Assembly: GCF_001404985.1 (NCBI RefSeq)
Contig: NZ_JRLF01000006.1
Span: forward strand, 545,297 to 609,296
Direction: 5' to 3'
Source of the DNA: Flavobacterium aquidurense
GTDB taxonomy: Bacteria > Bacteroidota > Bacteroidia > Flavobacteriales > Flavobacteriaceae
DNA length: 64,000 nt
Part shown: piece after piece, positions 8,968 to 17,481 of the stretch
Layout: each line of letters opens with the position of its first letter
Numbering within the stretch: the first letter of the stretch is position 1
Program-made: the position numbers and the translations under genes
The notes under the pieces: model-generated
The model's input: the letters and a program-made list of their open reading frames with translations, nothing else
Told to the model about the DNA's origin: nothing
Databases searched by the model: none

Positions 8968-9269
8968 ATCGTTGGTTTTTCTGTAATCACTAAAATTGGA
9001 ACTTGATTTAACCTGTAAAAATCAAAATCAGAGAGAATAAAAATAATCTCGTTTTGAAATTTGATACTGCAAATGAACGACTGTTTACCGCCTGAAATCA
9101 AAGAAAACTGCGCGAAAGGGAAAAAATGAACTTAAAAGGGAATAAAAAGAAGGGAACAGAATTTGGCCTTATCCTCAAAATAATAATTCATGAAATTTTA
9201 ATCTCTCGTTTGAAATTTTTGCTGCTTTTTTGTCTTAAAAATAATTGTATCCAACCCATTATTATTAAT

Positions 9270-9277
9270 TAAATTTG
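9270..9277 (+). promoter_or_regulatory. Candidate -7 element for the LytTR gene; 333-base divergent gap
   Basis: TAAATTTG fits TAnnTTTG and lies 23 bases before the ATG at 9301; ATTG at 9244-9247 could be the -33 element (22-base spacer). On the opposite strand the cytochrome gene has only a near match, TTCATTTG (9070-9077). The same 10 bases GCAAATGAAC recur upstream of the TonB receptor at 13097-13106. Nothing else was recognised in the gap. Confidence 0.5.
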
Positions 9278-9300
9278 GCTGTTGAATACAAAACCTTCCC

Positions 9301-10419
9301 ATGAAAAAAGACAAACTTTATCTTTTTACTTTTTTATCCTTACTCGTTGTCGTTTACATCTGCGGTTATTTTAGCATGAACTATCTCGTAGGTTTAAGTA
9401 CAGAACAATTTTTGAAAATACAGATCGAATCCAGTAAAAGAGAAGCCAAAGAAATGGCAAATCTGATTTCGTATCAGGCACAGCAAAACAAAGATAAACA
9501 AGTCATTATCAATAACGTACAGAAAAGCATTGAAAAAACCGACATGCAAACCGGATTTATCTGTATGTTTGACCAGAACGGCAAAGAAATTTGTCATCCT
9601 GATCCGGCAAGAATTGGCGCCATGACATTGCCTAATGAATCGTATATTTCTAAAACACACAACGAAGTAAACTCTGAAGACTTTTATACCTATTTAAAAA
9701 ATAAAACAGAAGGCGGCGGTGTCAGGAATTTTAATAATCCTGAGATCGATTCTGAAATTATATATCTCTATCCCGTTAAAAATACCGATTGGATTATTGC
9801 CTCACACGCTAATCTGCAAAGTATTAACAAACAAGTCCAGGATTTAAAATTCTACTTTATACTCGTTTATATTAGTACCGGAGCTTTGATCGTTTTACTT
9901 TCTTTTTTTATGATCCGCCTTTTTGGAAGCCGTTACGAAAGAAAACTGGAACAGAAAAACGAAACACTTTTTAATGAAGTATTAAGCCTTTCGAAACTGA
10001 ATTATGACCTGACGAGTTACAAATCGAAATTAGAATCGAATGAACACCTAAAAACTACGGATATCTCTGCTCCTGCTTTAAATAAAAAACGGATCCTAAC
10101 GAACCTGAAAAATGAAATCGTTACGCTCGAAATAGAACAAATCGCCTATATCTACATGGAAAACACGATCACTTACGTGAAAGATATAAACGGAAAAATT
10201 TCAACCAGCAACAATAGTCTTGAGGAAATTTACAGCGAATTAGACAACACGATCTTTTTTAGGGCCAACAGACAATTTATTCTGGCTATAAAATCGATAG
10301 ACAAGATTTTGAAATATGGCAACAATCAACTAAAAATTGAAGTCGTACCAAAATCTGCCATCGATGTAATTATCAGTAAAAACAAAGCCGCCGAATTTAA
10401 AGCGTGGTTAAATAAATAG
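9301..10419 (+). CDS. Membrane-bound one-component regulator: Cache sensor plus LytTR DNA-binding domain
   Basis: A 372-residue protein with a transmembrane helix at ~7-29, an extracytoplasmic Cache-like region (~30-182; GFICMFDQNGKEICHP and YPVKNTDWIIASH are typical of Cache domains), a second helix (~183-208), a coiled-coil linker (~213-245) and a C-terminal LytTR domain (~262-372; FFRANRQFILAIKSIDKI). It would sense a periplasmic signal and bind DNA at the membrane without a phosphorelay. It is divergent from the cytochrome P460 operon and faces a TonB receptor, so either could be its target. The layout is unusual compared with the standard LytS/LytTR two-protein system. Confidence 0.8.
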   Translation: MKKDKLYLFTFLSLLVVVYICGYFSMNYLVGLSTEQFLKIQIESSKREAKEMANLISYQAQQNKDKQVIINNVQKSIEKTDMQTGFICMFDQNGKEICHPDPARIGAMTLPNESYISKTHNEVNSEDFYTYLKNKTEGGGVRNFNNPEIDSEIIYLYPVKNTDWIIASHANLQSINKQVQDLKFYFILVYISTGALIVLLSFFMIRLFGSRYERKLEQKNETLFNEVLSLSKLNYDLTSYKSKLESNEHLKTTDISAPALNKKRILTNLKNEIVTLEIEQIAYIYMENTITYVKDINGKISTSNNSLEEIYSELDNTIFFRANRQFILAIKSIDKILKYGNNQLKIEVVPKSAIDVIISKNKAAEFKAWLNK

Positions 10420-10437
10420 AGAAAAGGAATATTTCAA

Positions 10438-10560
10438 GTCCCACACGGACGACATATTTGTAGAAAATAAAAAATCATAATCATTTTCTAGTCCCAGAGG
10501 GACGACCTATTTATAGAAAATTGACCCACACACACAGAGCCCCAGCGAGGCGAAATATTA
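10438..10560 (+). repeat. Three units of the GTCCCAGAGGGAC-type extragenic repeat
   Basis: Unit 1 (10438-10467) begins GTCCCACACGGAC, unit 2 (10491-10520) GTCCCAGAGGGACGACC and unit 3 (10539-10560) GCCCCAGCGAGGCG. Each continues with (A)TATTTATAGAAAA or a close variant. The first ~13 bases are self-complementary. Related units stand at 50692 and 50744. They resemble REP-type elements in gene tails. Confidence 0.8.
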
Positions 10561-10574
10561 AATTCAAAAAATAG

Positions 10575-10610
10575 AAAAGGGAATATTTCAATTGTGAAAT
10601 ATTCCCTTTT
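10575..10610. terminator. Bidirectional terminator between converging genes
   Basis: A 16-bp perfect stem (AAAAGGGAATATTTCA at 10575-10590, TGAAATATTCCCTTTT at 10595-10610) with a 4-base loop. It serves the LytTR gene on + and the TonB receptor on -. Confidence 0.9.
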
Positions 10611-10647
10611 CTTATAACTCCTTGATATTTATCTACAATAAATGATC

Positions 10648-13062
10648 TTAGAATTTAAACGTTACGTTTGCCGTTATACGCGTTGGGTTTTGAGCGGCAA
10701 GTCTATAAGACCAATATTTTTCATTCGTTAAATTATCTACTTTAAGACCAATTCTGTACTTGGGCTGATCGTAAAAAAGTGATGCGTCTAATACGGTATA
10801 AGACGGAATAGAAAATTTGAAAGTCGTAGTATTCGTCTGGTAATATTCGCTGCCATAAATACCTCCAAAACCAAATCCTAAACCTTGCGCAGTACCATTT
10901 ACAACCCTGTAACTTGCCCATAAGTTTGCTGTTCTTGGCGAACCTGCCGTTGTGGGACGTAAGCCCTGAACACTTGCATTACTTTTTTCGTATTTGCTGT
11001 CGTTGTACGTATAACCCGCGACAATATTTAATCCGGAAATTGGGTTGGCGATCAACTCGGCTTCAAAACCTTTACTCACTTGCGTTCCGTCCTGAATTGA
11101 GAAATTTGCATGATCCGGATCATCACGTGTAATTTCTGTAACACTAATATCATAATAACTAAGCGTAGCCGATATTTTGTTGAGATCAAATTTAAAACCT
11201 CCTTCTAACTGATTTGCCTGATTGGGTTTGAATGTGTTTCCGTTAAAATCTGAACCGGAAACATTACTGAATCCGTTCATGTAATTACCAAAAACAGAGA
11301 TTTTGTCTTTCATGATTTGATATACCAATCCAAATTTTGGTGATAATGCCGTTTGATTGTAGTTTCCTGCAATCGAATCCTTGCTTGGATAATACGTTCC
11401 TTTATTCTCATAACGATCCACACGAAGACCAGCCATTGCCAGTAATCTGTCTGTTACATTCAAAACATCAGAAACATAAGCGCTATAGGTATTTTCATCA
11501 TTAGATACAAAATTATTGAATTTGGCATTCGCAAACATTGGCGCCACTTTTTCCAGATTGAAATTGTTGTAAGCGTCACCCGGTTTTTTATAATTCAATG
11601 CAGGCATATTTACAATTGCATCGTTACGTGTCGCACGCAGACTATAAAAATCTAATCCGGCTACTACCCTGTTTTTAAGTTTCCCAATTTTAAAATTTCC
11701 AATAAAATTTTGTTGGATATCCGTTCCGTAAAAAGGAGATTCCTGATACGTAACCTGTTGTCTTAATGTTGTTGCAGACATCATTTGTAAAGCCACAACA
11801 TACCCATCAGAGGATGATCTTGTTCTGGACAAAACAGTTTGAGACGTCCATTGCTCTGACATTTTATATTTTAACTGCGCAAAAATATTGTATTGCTGGC
11901 TGGTATAATTGATCGTATTATTAGCAAAAGATAGTTTATACGGAATCTCCAGCTGCTCAATACTGCTTTCTGTTCCTTTTACCACAAACGGTGCCAGTCT
12001 GGTTGGCGAAGTTGCTTTATAAATACTAAATTCAGCATCGATCAAAAGCGTTAAACGGTCGTTTATTTCATAGGAGAAACTTGGAGCAAAAGAAAAATTT
12101 CTATTAAATCCCGCATCCTGAAAACTTCTCTCGCTATGCAAAGCCGTATTAATTCTTAACAAAGCAGTTTTATCGGCGTTTATTGGTGTATTAATATCAG
12201 CGGTCAATCGGTTTAGATCCCAACTCGCGGCTGAATAGGATATTTCACCCTTAAAAGTATCAAAAGGTTTTTTGGTCACACGGTTAAACAAACCTCCAAA
12301 AGACGATAATGTACTTCCAAAAAGTGTTGCCGATGGTCCTTTGATTACCTCGATACGTTCCAGATTTGATGGATCGATTGTAGTATACGTAAAACTTCCT
12401 ACCCCATTTCTAACCACTTGTGGCGTTGGGAAACCTCTTGAAATAGAAGTCGTACGACCTTGATTTCTGACCTCTGCAATTCCGGCGCCGGGAACATTCT
12501 TAAAAGCACTATTATAATCCGTGATTACTTGTTCCTTCATTAATTCCTTGCTTACAATGATATAAACCTGTGAATTTTCGATATTCTTTAAAGGCATTTT
12601 AGCCACATCGATACTTTCTTTCTTTGCAAATCGATTTCCTCCTGTTCGAATTACAACATCTTCAAGATTCTGAACAGATGAGTTTACCCTTATATCTACA
12701 ACAACTGACGAAGCTTGTGCCGTAAGTTCAGCCGTTTCTGTAGAAGACGCGTATCCTGACATCGTAACTTCAAGCGTATAAGTTCCCAATGGCACTTTTT
12801 TAAACTCATAATTACCGGATATGTTCGTTACAGCGCTTTTATTAATCTCGATTAATTTTACAATAACGCCCTGACCTGCGTTCCCGTCATTGGTTATAAT
12901 ACTTCCCGAAATTTGTCCTGTTGTTTCTGTTTGAGCCTTTACAGATCCTGCGCTTAAAAGCAAAAATAGGAGTATGATAAAAGCGCTTTTTTGTTTTAAA
13001 GCAAAAATCCTCTGAACAAGTGTTCTTCTAAAAAAGACTTTTGATTGTAGTATTGTTGTCAT
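10648..13062 (-). CDS. TonB-dependent siderophore-type receptor
   Basis: The frame opens at 13128, but the ATG at 13062 (MTTILQSKVFF) gives a signal peptide in better position, ending KAQ at ~residue 43; the product has 804 residues. An N-terminal carboxypeptidase-regulatory-like domain (~48-130) is followed by the plug with IDPSNLERIEVIKGPSATLF and the TonB-dependent barrel. Plug features (ISRGFPTPQVVRNG) match the FhuA/FpvA siderophore receptor group, so ferric siderophore import is likely. The barrel ends TANVTFKF with the terminal Phe. No siderophore synthesis genes are near. A near-consensus -7 element (TTCATTTG, 13098-13105) lies upstream. Confidence 0.85.
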   Translation of the reverse strand: MTTILQSKVFFRRTLVQRIFALKQKSAFIILLFLLLSAGSVKAQTETTGQISGSIITNDGNAGQGVIVKLIEINKSAVTNISGNYEFKKVPLGTYTLEVTMSGYASSTETAELTAQASSVVVDIRVNSSVQNLEDVVIRTGGNRFAKKESIDVAKMPLKNIENSQVYIIVSKELMKEQVITDYNSAFKNVPGAGIAEVRNQGRTTSISRGFPTPQVVRNGVGSFTYTTIDPSNLERIEVIKGPSATLFGSTLSSFGGLFNRVTKKPFDTFKGEISYSAASWDLNRLTADINTPINADKTALLRINTALHSERSFQDAGFNRNFSFAPSFSYEINDRLTLLIDAEFSIYKATSPTRLAPFVVKGTESSIEQLEIPYKLSFANNTINYTSQQYNIFAQLKYKMSEQWTSQTVLSRTRSSSDGYVVALQMMSATTLRQQVTYQESPFYGTDIQQNFIGNFKIGKLKNRVVAGLDFYSLRATRNDAIVNMPALNYKKPGDAYNNFNLEKVAPMFANAKFNNFVSNDENTYSAYVSDVLNVTDRLLAMAGLRVDRYENKGTYYPSKDSIAGNYNQTALSPKFGLVYQIMKDKISVFGNYMNGFSNVSGSDFNGNTFKPNQANQLEGGFKFDLNKISATLSYYDISVTEITRDDPDHANFSIQDGTQVSKGFEAELIANPISGLNIVAGYTYNDSKYEKSNASVQGLRPTTAGSPRTANLWASYRVVNGTAQGLGFGFGGIYGSEYYQTNTTTFKFSIPSYTVLDASLFYDQPKYRIGLKVDNLTNEKYWSYRLAAQNPTRITANVTFKF

Positions 13063-13270
13063 GCAATTCTTATTTAAACTAATTCTAAATTGAAGCGCAA
13101 ATGAACAATATTTTTTCTTATGTATCAACTGTAATTGTGTAATTTTTGAAGAAAAATTACATTTAAAGAAACGTTGAAACCAAACTCAAACAAGTATTTA
13201 AGAATTTTATTACTTTAATAAGAGATTGGTCTGTGATGAAAAGCTATGTTTCTATTTAATTATTTTCTCT

Positions 13271-13296
13271 CGCAGATTTGGCAGATTAAGCAGATT
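13271..13296. repeat. Fragment of the GCAGATT dispersed repeat in a 358-base gap
   Basis: CGCAGATTTGGCAGATTAAG and the following CAGATT match one arm of the tandem repeat at 6359-6684. Around it are CTATGTTTCTATTTAA and CTATGTCTCTATGTGTTAAA, a second repeated phrase (13244 and 13374). The rest of 13063-13420 holds no gene that I can support. Confidence 0.6.
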
Positions 13297-13420
13297 CTTT
13301 TTTCGCCTAAAAACACAATACCCTATGCGGTATTATTACAAGTGAAACACCTTTTTTGAAACATTCTTAAAAGCTATGTCTCTATGTGTTAAAAAAAACT
13401 CACACATTAAGCAAGAACCA

Positions 13421-14188
13421 CTATCGTTTCCTGCCATAAAGCAAAATTCTCTTAAAAGAATAAATCGCCGGAAGTTTTGGGAAATGCGTTGCGATTCGCT
13501 CTTTATAAATCTTAATAAAAAGCTCTTTGTTTTCACCCTCCAAACGCTCTATATACGGAATCAAAGCCGAGCCCGAAATAAAATTGTAAAGCGTTTCGTG
13601 ATCGTTCGCGATTATAGGATATACTTTTTGCAGGATCTGAAGATTTTCCAGTCCGCCATCAAAGAGGATTTGTGCGTATGCGTCGATGCTCAAAACCGGT
13701 GAATCTCTTTTGTAACCTTTCAGATAAGATTTAAAAGGTTCTTCATCAACCAGATCAGCCAGTATTTTATTAAGTATATTTTCCGGCTGAACAGGCATTT
13801 GAACTGCAAATTGCCCTTTTGGATTAACCAGTTTTATCAATTCTGTAAATAATGTTTCATGATCGTCCGACCATTGCAAAGCGGCGTTACTAAAAATTAA
13901 ATCCCATTTTTCACCAGATGCTATTATTTCTTCTGTAGTTGCTTTTCTAAAATGCAAATTATCCATTTCTAAAGCCTTTGATTGTTCCAGCATTTCGACC
14001 GAAGAATCTACGCCCAGAAAATTAGCATCTTTGAATTTATCAGCTAAAATTGCCGTTTGTTCGCCCGTTCCGCAACCCAAATCAATTGCTTTCATTCCGT
14101 TTACGGGCTCAATAAATTCAGCCAAATCATAAAATGGCTTATAACGTATATTTTTAAACTTATTATATATTTCAGGATTCCAAGGCAT
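13421..14188 (-). CDS. Trans-aconitate 2-methyltransferase-like SAM-dependent methyltransferase
   Basis: A 255-residue class I methyltransferase. The SAM-binding motif AIDLGCGTGEQTAIL lies at ~34-48, FLGVDSSVEML is motif II, and WDLIFSNAALQWSDDHETLF is the post-II segment. The start MPWNPEIYNKFKNIRYKPFYDL and the Asn-Ala-Ala-Leu-Gln-Trp signature match the Tam group, which methylates trans-aconitate, a citric acid cycle inhibitor. It is monocistronic. The substrate is assigned by family resemblance only. Confidence 0.8.
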   Translation of the reverse strand: MPWNPEIYNKFKNIRYKPFYDLAEFIEPVNGMKAIDLGCGTGEQTAILADKFKDANFLGVDSSVEMLEQSKALEMDNLHFRKATTEEIIASGEKWDLIFSNAALQWSDDHETLFTELIKLVNPKGQFAVQMPVQPENILNKILADLVDEEPFKSYLKGYKRDSPVLSIDAYAQILFDGGLENLQILQKVYPIIANDHETLYNFISGSALIPYIERLEGENKELFIKIYKERIATHFPKLPAIYSFKRILLYGRKR

Positions 14189-14277
14189 TTGTCTCTATTT
14201 ATATTTTATTTTGATCTGATAAAAGTTCCCGATCAAGCAAAATTGGGTTAATATGACTAAGATACAAAATTTGTTTA

Positions 14278-14841
14278 CTATCTATCTTGTCCTGTAGCTT
14301 TCAAATAATCTTTAAACTGTTGTTCCCAAATTGGGCTTTCATAACTAATGCCTCCATAGAGATAGTTGGCATCAGAACTTGATTGTAATCCAAAACTTTT
14401 TTTACAAGTGTTATTTATCATTATATTATTATATCCTTTTCCTTTTATAAAATTATTTTTGTTCTCATTTTTTTGCAATAATTTTAAAACTTCATTATAA
14501 TATATTGGTCCTTTTCTAAAATTTCCTATATTCATCTTAAAAGAATAAGCCATAATAATATTATTTTTAAATTTTAGATTGTATTCAACTATTCTTTTTT
14601 GTTTAATAAGGTTAATGTGTTCATTAAATGTTACTATTTCGATCCCGTAGACGGTTTCTTTCTTAAATTTTCTTTTTAATGATTTACTTTCTTTTACAAA
14701 TTGGGTATAATTTGACCCTAATATAAAGTCTCTTATACCTATTTCTTTAAAGAATAATTGACAACTGTCTTGCTTGACGTTTTGTGAAATTGCTGGAAAA
14801 CAGAATAAACTTAAAACTATAATAATTGTTTTTAACTTCAT
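14278..14841 (-). CDS. Exported protein, copy 1 of a tandem family in a type VI effector island
   Basis: A 187-residue protein with a signal peptide (MKLKTIIIVLSLFCFPAISQ) and no membrane helix, so it should be periplasmic. It is about two-thirds identical to the next gene, including the first ~40 and last ~20 residues (YESPIWEQQFKDYLKAT), and a decayed third copy lies beyond. No enzymatic motif is seen. Arrays of duplicated small proteins behind a toxin gene are typical of immunity genes, and export would fit a toxin that acts in the periplasm. Function is inferred from context only. Confidence 0.65.
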   Translation of the reverse strand: MKLKTIIIVLSLFCFPAISQNVKQDSCQLFFKEIGIRDFILGSNYTQFVKESKSLKRKFKKETVYGIEIVTFNEHINLIKQKRIVEYNLKFKNNIIMAYSFKMNIGNFRKGPIYYNEVLKLLQKNENKNNFIKGKGYNNIMINNTCKKSFGLQSSSDANYLYGGISYESPIWEQQFKDYLKATGQDR

Positions 14842-14851
14842 GATCAGTTTA

Positions 14852-15415
14852 CTATTTGTCTTGTACTGTAGCTTTCAAATAATCTTTAAATTGTTGTTCC
14901 CAAATTGGGCTTTCATACCTAATGCCTCCATATATTGATTGAGTTTCATTTTTACTAGAAATAATATCAAAAAATTTTGTGCATTTTTCAGTTTTTTTCA
15001 TAAAAGAATATCCTCCTTTTTTAATAAAATAATTTTTGTCATTATTATTAATCAATTTTAAAACTTTTTCATAATAATTAGGTGCCTTTCTGAAATTACC
15101 AATATTAATTTTGAAGGTGTATGCCATTAGAATATTATCTTTAAATTTTAAATTATACTCTACAGTTTTTCTTTCCTTGAGAAGAATAATATTTTCATTA
15201 AAAGTTACAATTTCGATTCCATAGACATTTTCTTTCTTAATTTTTTTTTTCAAGTCTTTAATTTCATTTACAAATTGTTTGTAATTTGAATTCAATATAA
15301 AATCTCTTATTCCTATTTCTTTAAAGAATAATTGACAGCTGTCTTGCTTGACGTTTTGAGAAACTGCAGGAAAACAGAATAAATTTAAAACTATAATAAT
15401 TGTTTTTAACTTCAT
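14852..15415 (-). CDS. Exported protein, copy 2 of the tandem family
   Basis: Also 187 residues, with signal peptide MKLKTIIIVLNLFCFPAVSQ. It differs from copy 1 mainly in the middle (residues ~45-160), while both ends are almost the same. That is the pattern expected when a specificity region diverges under selection. The two genes are 10 bases apart on the same strand. See copy 1 for the suggested immunity role; no homologous domain is recognised by name. Confidence 0.65.
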   Translation of the reverse strand: MKLKTIIIVLNLFCFPAVSQNVKQDSCQLFFKEIGIRDFILNSNYKQFVNEIKDLKKKIKKENVYGIEIVTFNENIILLKERKTVEYNLKFKDNILMAYTFKINIGNFRKAPNYYEKVLKLINNNDKNYFIKKGGYSFMKKTEKCTKFFDIISSKNETQSIYGGIRYESPIWEQQFKDYLKATVQDK

Positions 15416-15422
15416 GATAAGT

Positions 15423-15592
15423 TTACTTTTTGTCTTGTTCTGTAGCTTTCAAATAATCTCTAAACTGCTGTTCCCAAATTGGGCTTTCATAGCATATTCC
15501 TACATATAAATCTGTCTTCCTTATGATTACTTTCTAATCAAAAATTTTTGAATTCTTTTGTTGTTTTCATATAATAGTAATCAAATATTCCA
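15423..15592 (-). pseudogene. Decayed third copy of the tandem exported-protein family
   Basis: On the minus strand, GICYESPIWEQQFRDYLKAT followed by EQDKK and a TAA stop at 15423-15425 matches the end of copies 1 and 2 almost residue for residue. Upstream, YYYMKTTKEFKNF in another frame matches the family's middle (SFMKKTEKCTKFF). Between them are an in-frame TGA and a one-base phase change, so no full protein can be made. The remnant begins directly at the stop codon of the 15593-16402 gene. Only the last ~55 codons survive. Confidence 0.8.
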
Positions 15593-16402
15593 TTAAAGTT
15601 TATAAAACCATTTTGAGTTTTTTCTATCAAATAAATCATAAAGCATTATAATACCTGTTTCTTTTACCAACTCTGTTTGTTCTTTTGATTGCTTTAACTT
15701 CACATAATGCTCTTTATCAATTTCAAATTTATCATTCCTTAAAGAATGTAAAGTGATTTTTCTTTTATTGAAATCCCAATTCATATAATCTAACAAACCA
15801 TCATTATTAAAATCTCCAAAACAATCATTATTCGATGTATATCCATCAATAAAAGCAAAAGAATTTACAATGTCTTTATTTTCTACCTGTAATAAAATCC
15901 AATAATTTCGTTGTAAGTTTCTAAAAAATCTTCTATCTTTTGCTGATAATAAAATAAAATCTTGTCCATTAAATTTAAAGAAATCAATGCTACTTGTAAA
16001 AACAATATAAACTTCATTTGAGTTTATTAGTTTATCTAAATTCATTTTTAAAAGTGAACTGATATTTATTTTTTTATCATAAAATTGAATATATTCTCCA
16101 TTTCCGACATCTACGCTATTTGGAATAGAATCATAACAACCATGGTATATTGGGAAAGTGTTACTTATTTTTATAGAATAAATCTTAGATCCAATATTTT
16201 TAGCCTCAACAATAGCTGAAATTCGATCATCGTAAATTTGATATCCATTTCCTAAGCTTATATCTTTAAATACTATTTTCTCATTTCTTAACTTGTCAAA
16301 ACTAAATTCCTGATAATATTTGTGTTGAGTAAAATTGCTAAAAAAAAATATAAAAATTAGACTTACTAATACATATATTCTCTTTATATTAAAATCTTTC
16401 AT
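15593..16402 (-). CDS. Membrane-anchored or exported protein, candidate immunity protein of the DUF4280 effector
   Basis: A 269-residue protein with an N-terminal hydrophobic segment (~9-25: IYVLVSLIFIFFFSNF) acting as signal or anchor. Near residues 193-210 it has CFGDFNNDGLLDYMNWDF, similar to an FG-GAP/VCBS calcium-binding loop. No enzyme family is recognised. Its start overlaps the end of the effector gene by 4 bases (ATGA), the coupling seen between toxin and immunity genes, and the predicted location is periplasmic. The immunity role is an inference from gene order. Confidence 0.6.
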   Translation of the reverse strand: MKDFNIKRIYVLVSLIFIFFFSNFTQHKYYQEFSFDKLRNEKIVFKDISLGNGYQIYDDRISAIVEAKNIGSKIYSIKISNTFPIYHGCYDSIPNSVDVGNGEYIQFYDKKINISSLLKMNLDKLINSNEVYIVFTSSIDFFKFNGQDFILLSAKDRRFFRNLQRNYWILLQVENKDIVNSFAFIDGYTSNNDCFGDFNNDGLLDYMNWDFNKRKITLHSLRNDKFEIDKEHYVKLKQSKEQTELVKETGIIMLYDLFDRKNSKWFYKL

Positions 16403-17481
16403 AATGTTATAATTTTAGCTTGTCCTGTATATTGTTTTTTTAATTTAAAAAATCTATGCCAATACTTTGATCCTATAGGCAGATTTAATTGCATCTCGCC
16501 AGAACCTTTTCCTCCGCGCCATTGGTTGGAACCATTTGTTGGATCATTGTCAGGCTGTAATTGTGTTTTGAATACTGCCGCAATTTCTCCAATCATATCA
16601 GAAGTCATTTTTGAAAGATCTTTTCTTGTATCCCAAAATGATTTACCACTTTGATTTTCATATCCTCCTGACAAGTACTTATCTTTATCTAATCTTCTTA
16701 CTTTTTGTGTAACGGGATCAGTATCTTGCATACCGTAGAAATACATGTTTTTTTCACTTTTGGCTACTTTCTGGAAATTATTCATTGCATATGCATAATA
16801 TTCTGGTATGTAACCTTTTCCTTCTGCGTAGGCCCAATTTGCCCTATCTAAAAGCTGAGTATTATTCAATCCATATTTTTCAGTGAAATAAATGACTTTT
16901 TCTTTCTCAACATTCTTTCCTTTTTCCAATTCTAAAAATGATAATTGATCCGTAATATAAACATTTTCACCTGAACTTATTTTACCTAAATAAATTCCAT
17001 CGTTACTATAAAAATATCCATTTACATATACTATCGGTGTATATTCAGGAACCGGCGCGCCCAAGGTATCCAGATTTGTAATTACATTTCGTTGTCCGCA
17101 ATCCCAAATGGTGATATCAACTCCTCCGTATTCACATTTTATGGTGCTGCGTAAAAGTACTGCCAGTTCATCCTGAAAATAAACCGTTCCGGGATTTTTC
17201 CATTCTCCCAGTTTCATTACAGAGGCGCAAGGACTTAAATTCATAAAGCTTTTTTTGCAATTTCCCTTAAAGATCAAACTTCTCATGTCTTTCTCAACCA
17301 CTGTAACAACACGTTTATCCTGTATACTTGCTGTATCATAATTTGCTTTTAAATCTCCATCAGGAATGGTGCATGAATTGCATCTAATTTTGGCGCCGTC
17401 AATAACAAATTTCAATCCATTTTTAGCTTCCTGCTTTTCCTCTCGTTCTTTTCGTCGTAAACTATTATCCCGTTTGTCCAT
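16399..17481 (-). CDS. PAAR-like (DUF4280) type VI secretion effector with C-terminal toxin candidate
   Basis: 360 residues in two parts. Residues ~22-130 match the DUF4280 PAAR-like domain, the spike tip of type VI systems: VIDGAKIRCNSC, then SPCASVMKLGEW and CEYGGVDITIWDCGQ, with Cys34, 37, 75, 85, 116 and 128. After a Pro-rich linker, YFYSNDGIYLGKI (157-169) is a phrase I associate with Bacteroidetes type VI effectors. Residues ~200-350 form the candidate toxin: LLDRANWAYAEGKG (211-223, E220) and DNDPTNGSNQWRGG (311-324) faintly recall the SleB-type cell wall hydrolase layout. There is no signal peptide, as expected for this route. It overlaps both neighbours. Confidence 0.75.
   Translation of the reverse strand: MDKRDNSLRRKEREEKQEAKNGLKFVIDGAKIRCNSCTIPDGDLKANYDTASIQDKRVVTVVEKDMRSLIFKGNCKKSFMNLSPCASVMKLGEWKNPGTVYFQDELAVLLRSTIKCEYGGVDITIWDCGQRNVITNLDTLGAPVPEYTPIVYVNGYFYSNDGIYLGKISSGENVYITDQLSFLELEKGKNVEKEKVIYFTEKYGLNNTQLLDRANWAYAEGKGYIPEYYAYAMNNFQKVAKSEKNMYFYGMQDTDPVTQKVRRLDKDKYLSGGYENQSGKSFWDTRKDLSKMTSDMIGEIAAVFKTQLQPDNDPTNGSNQWRGGKGSGEMQLNLPIGSKYWHRFFKLKKQYTGQAKIITL

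Noticed and set aside
9126..9272. Short Lys/Leu/Ile-rich frame in the divergent gap before the LytTR gene
   Set aside because: It spans the probable promoter and has no coding character or start context.
13376..13702. 108-codon frame overlapping the end of the methyltransferase gene
   Set aside because: It lies antisense to a clear methyltransferase C-terminus and begins inside a repeated phrase.
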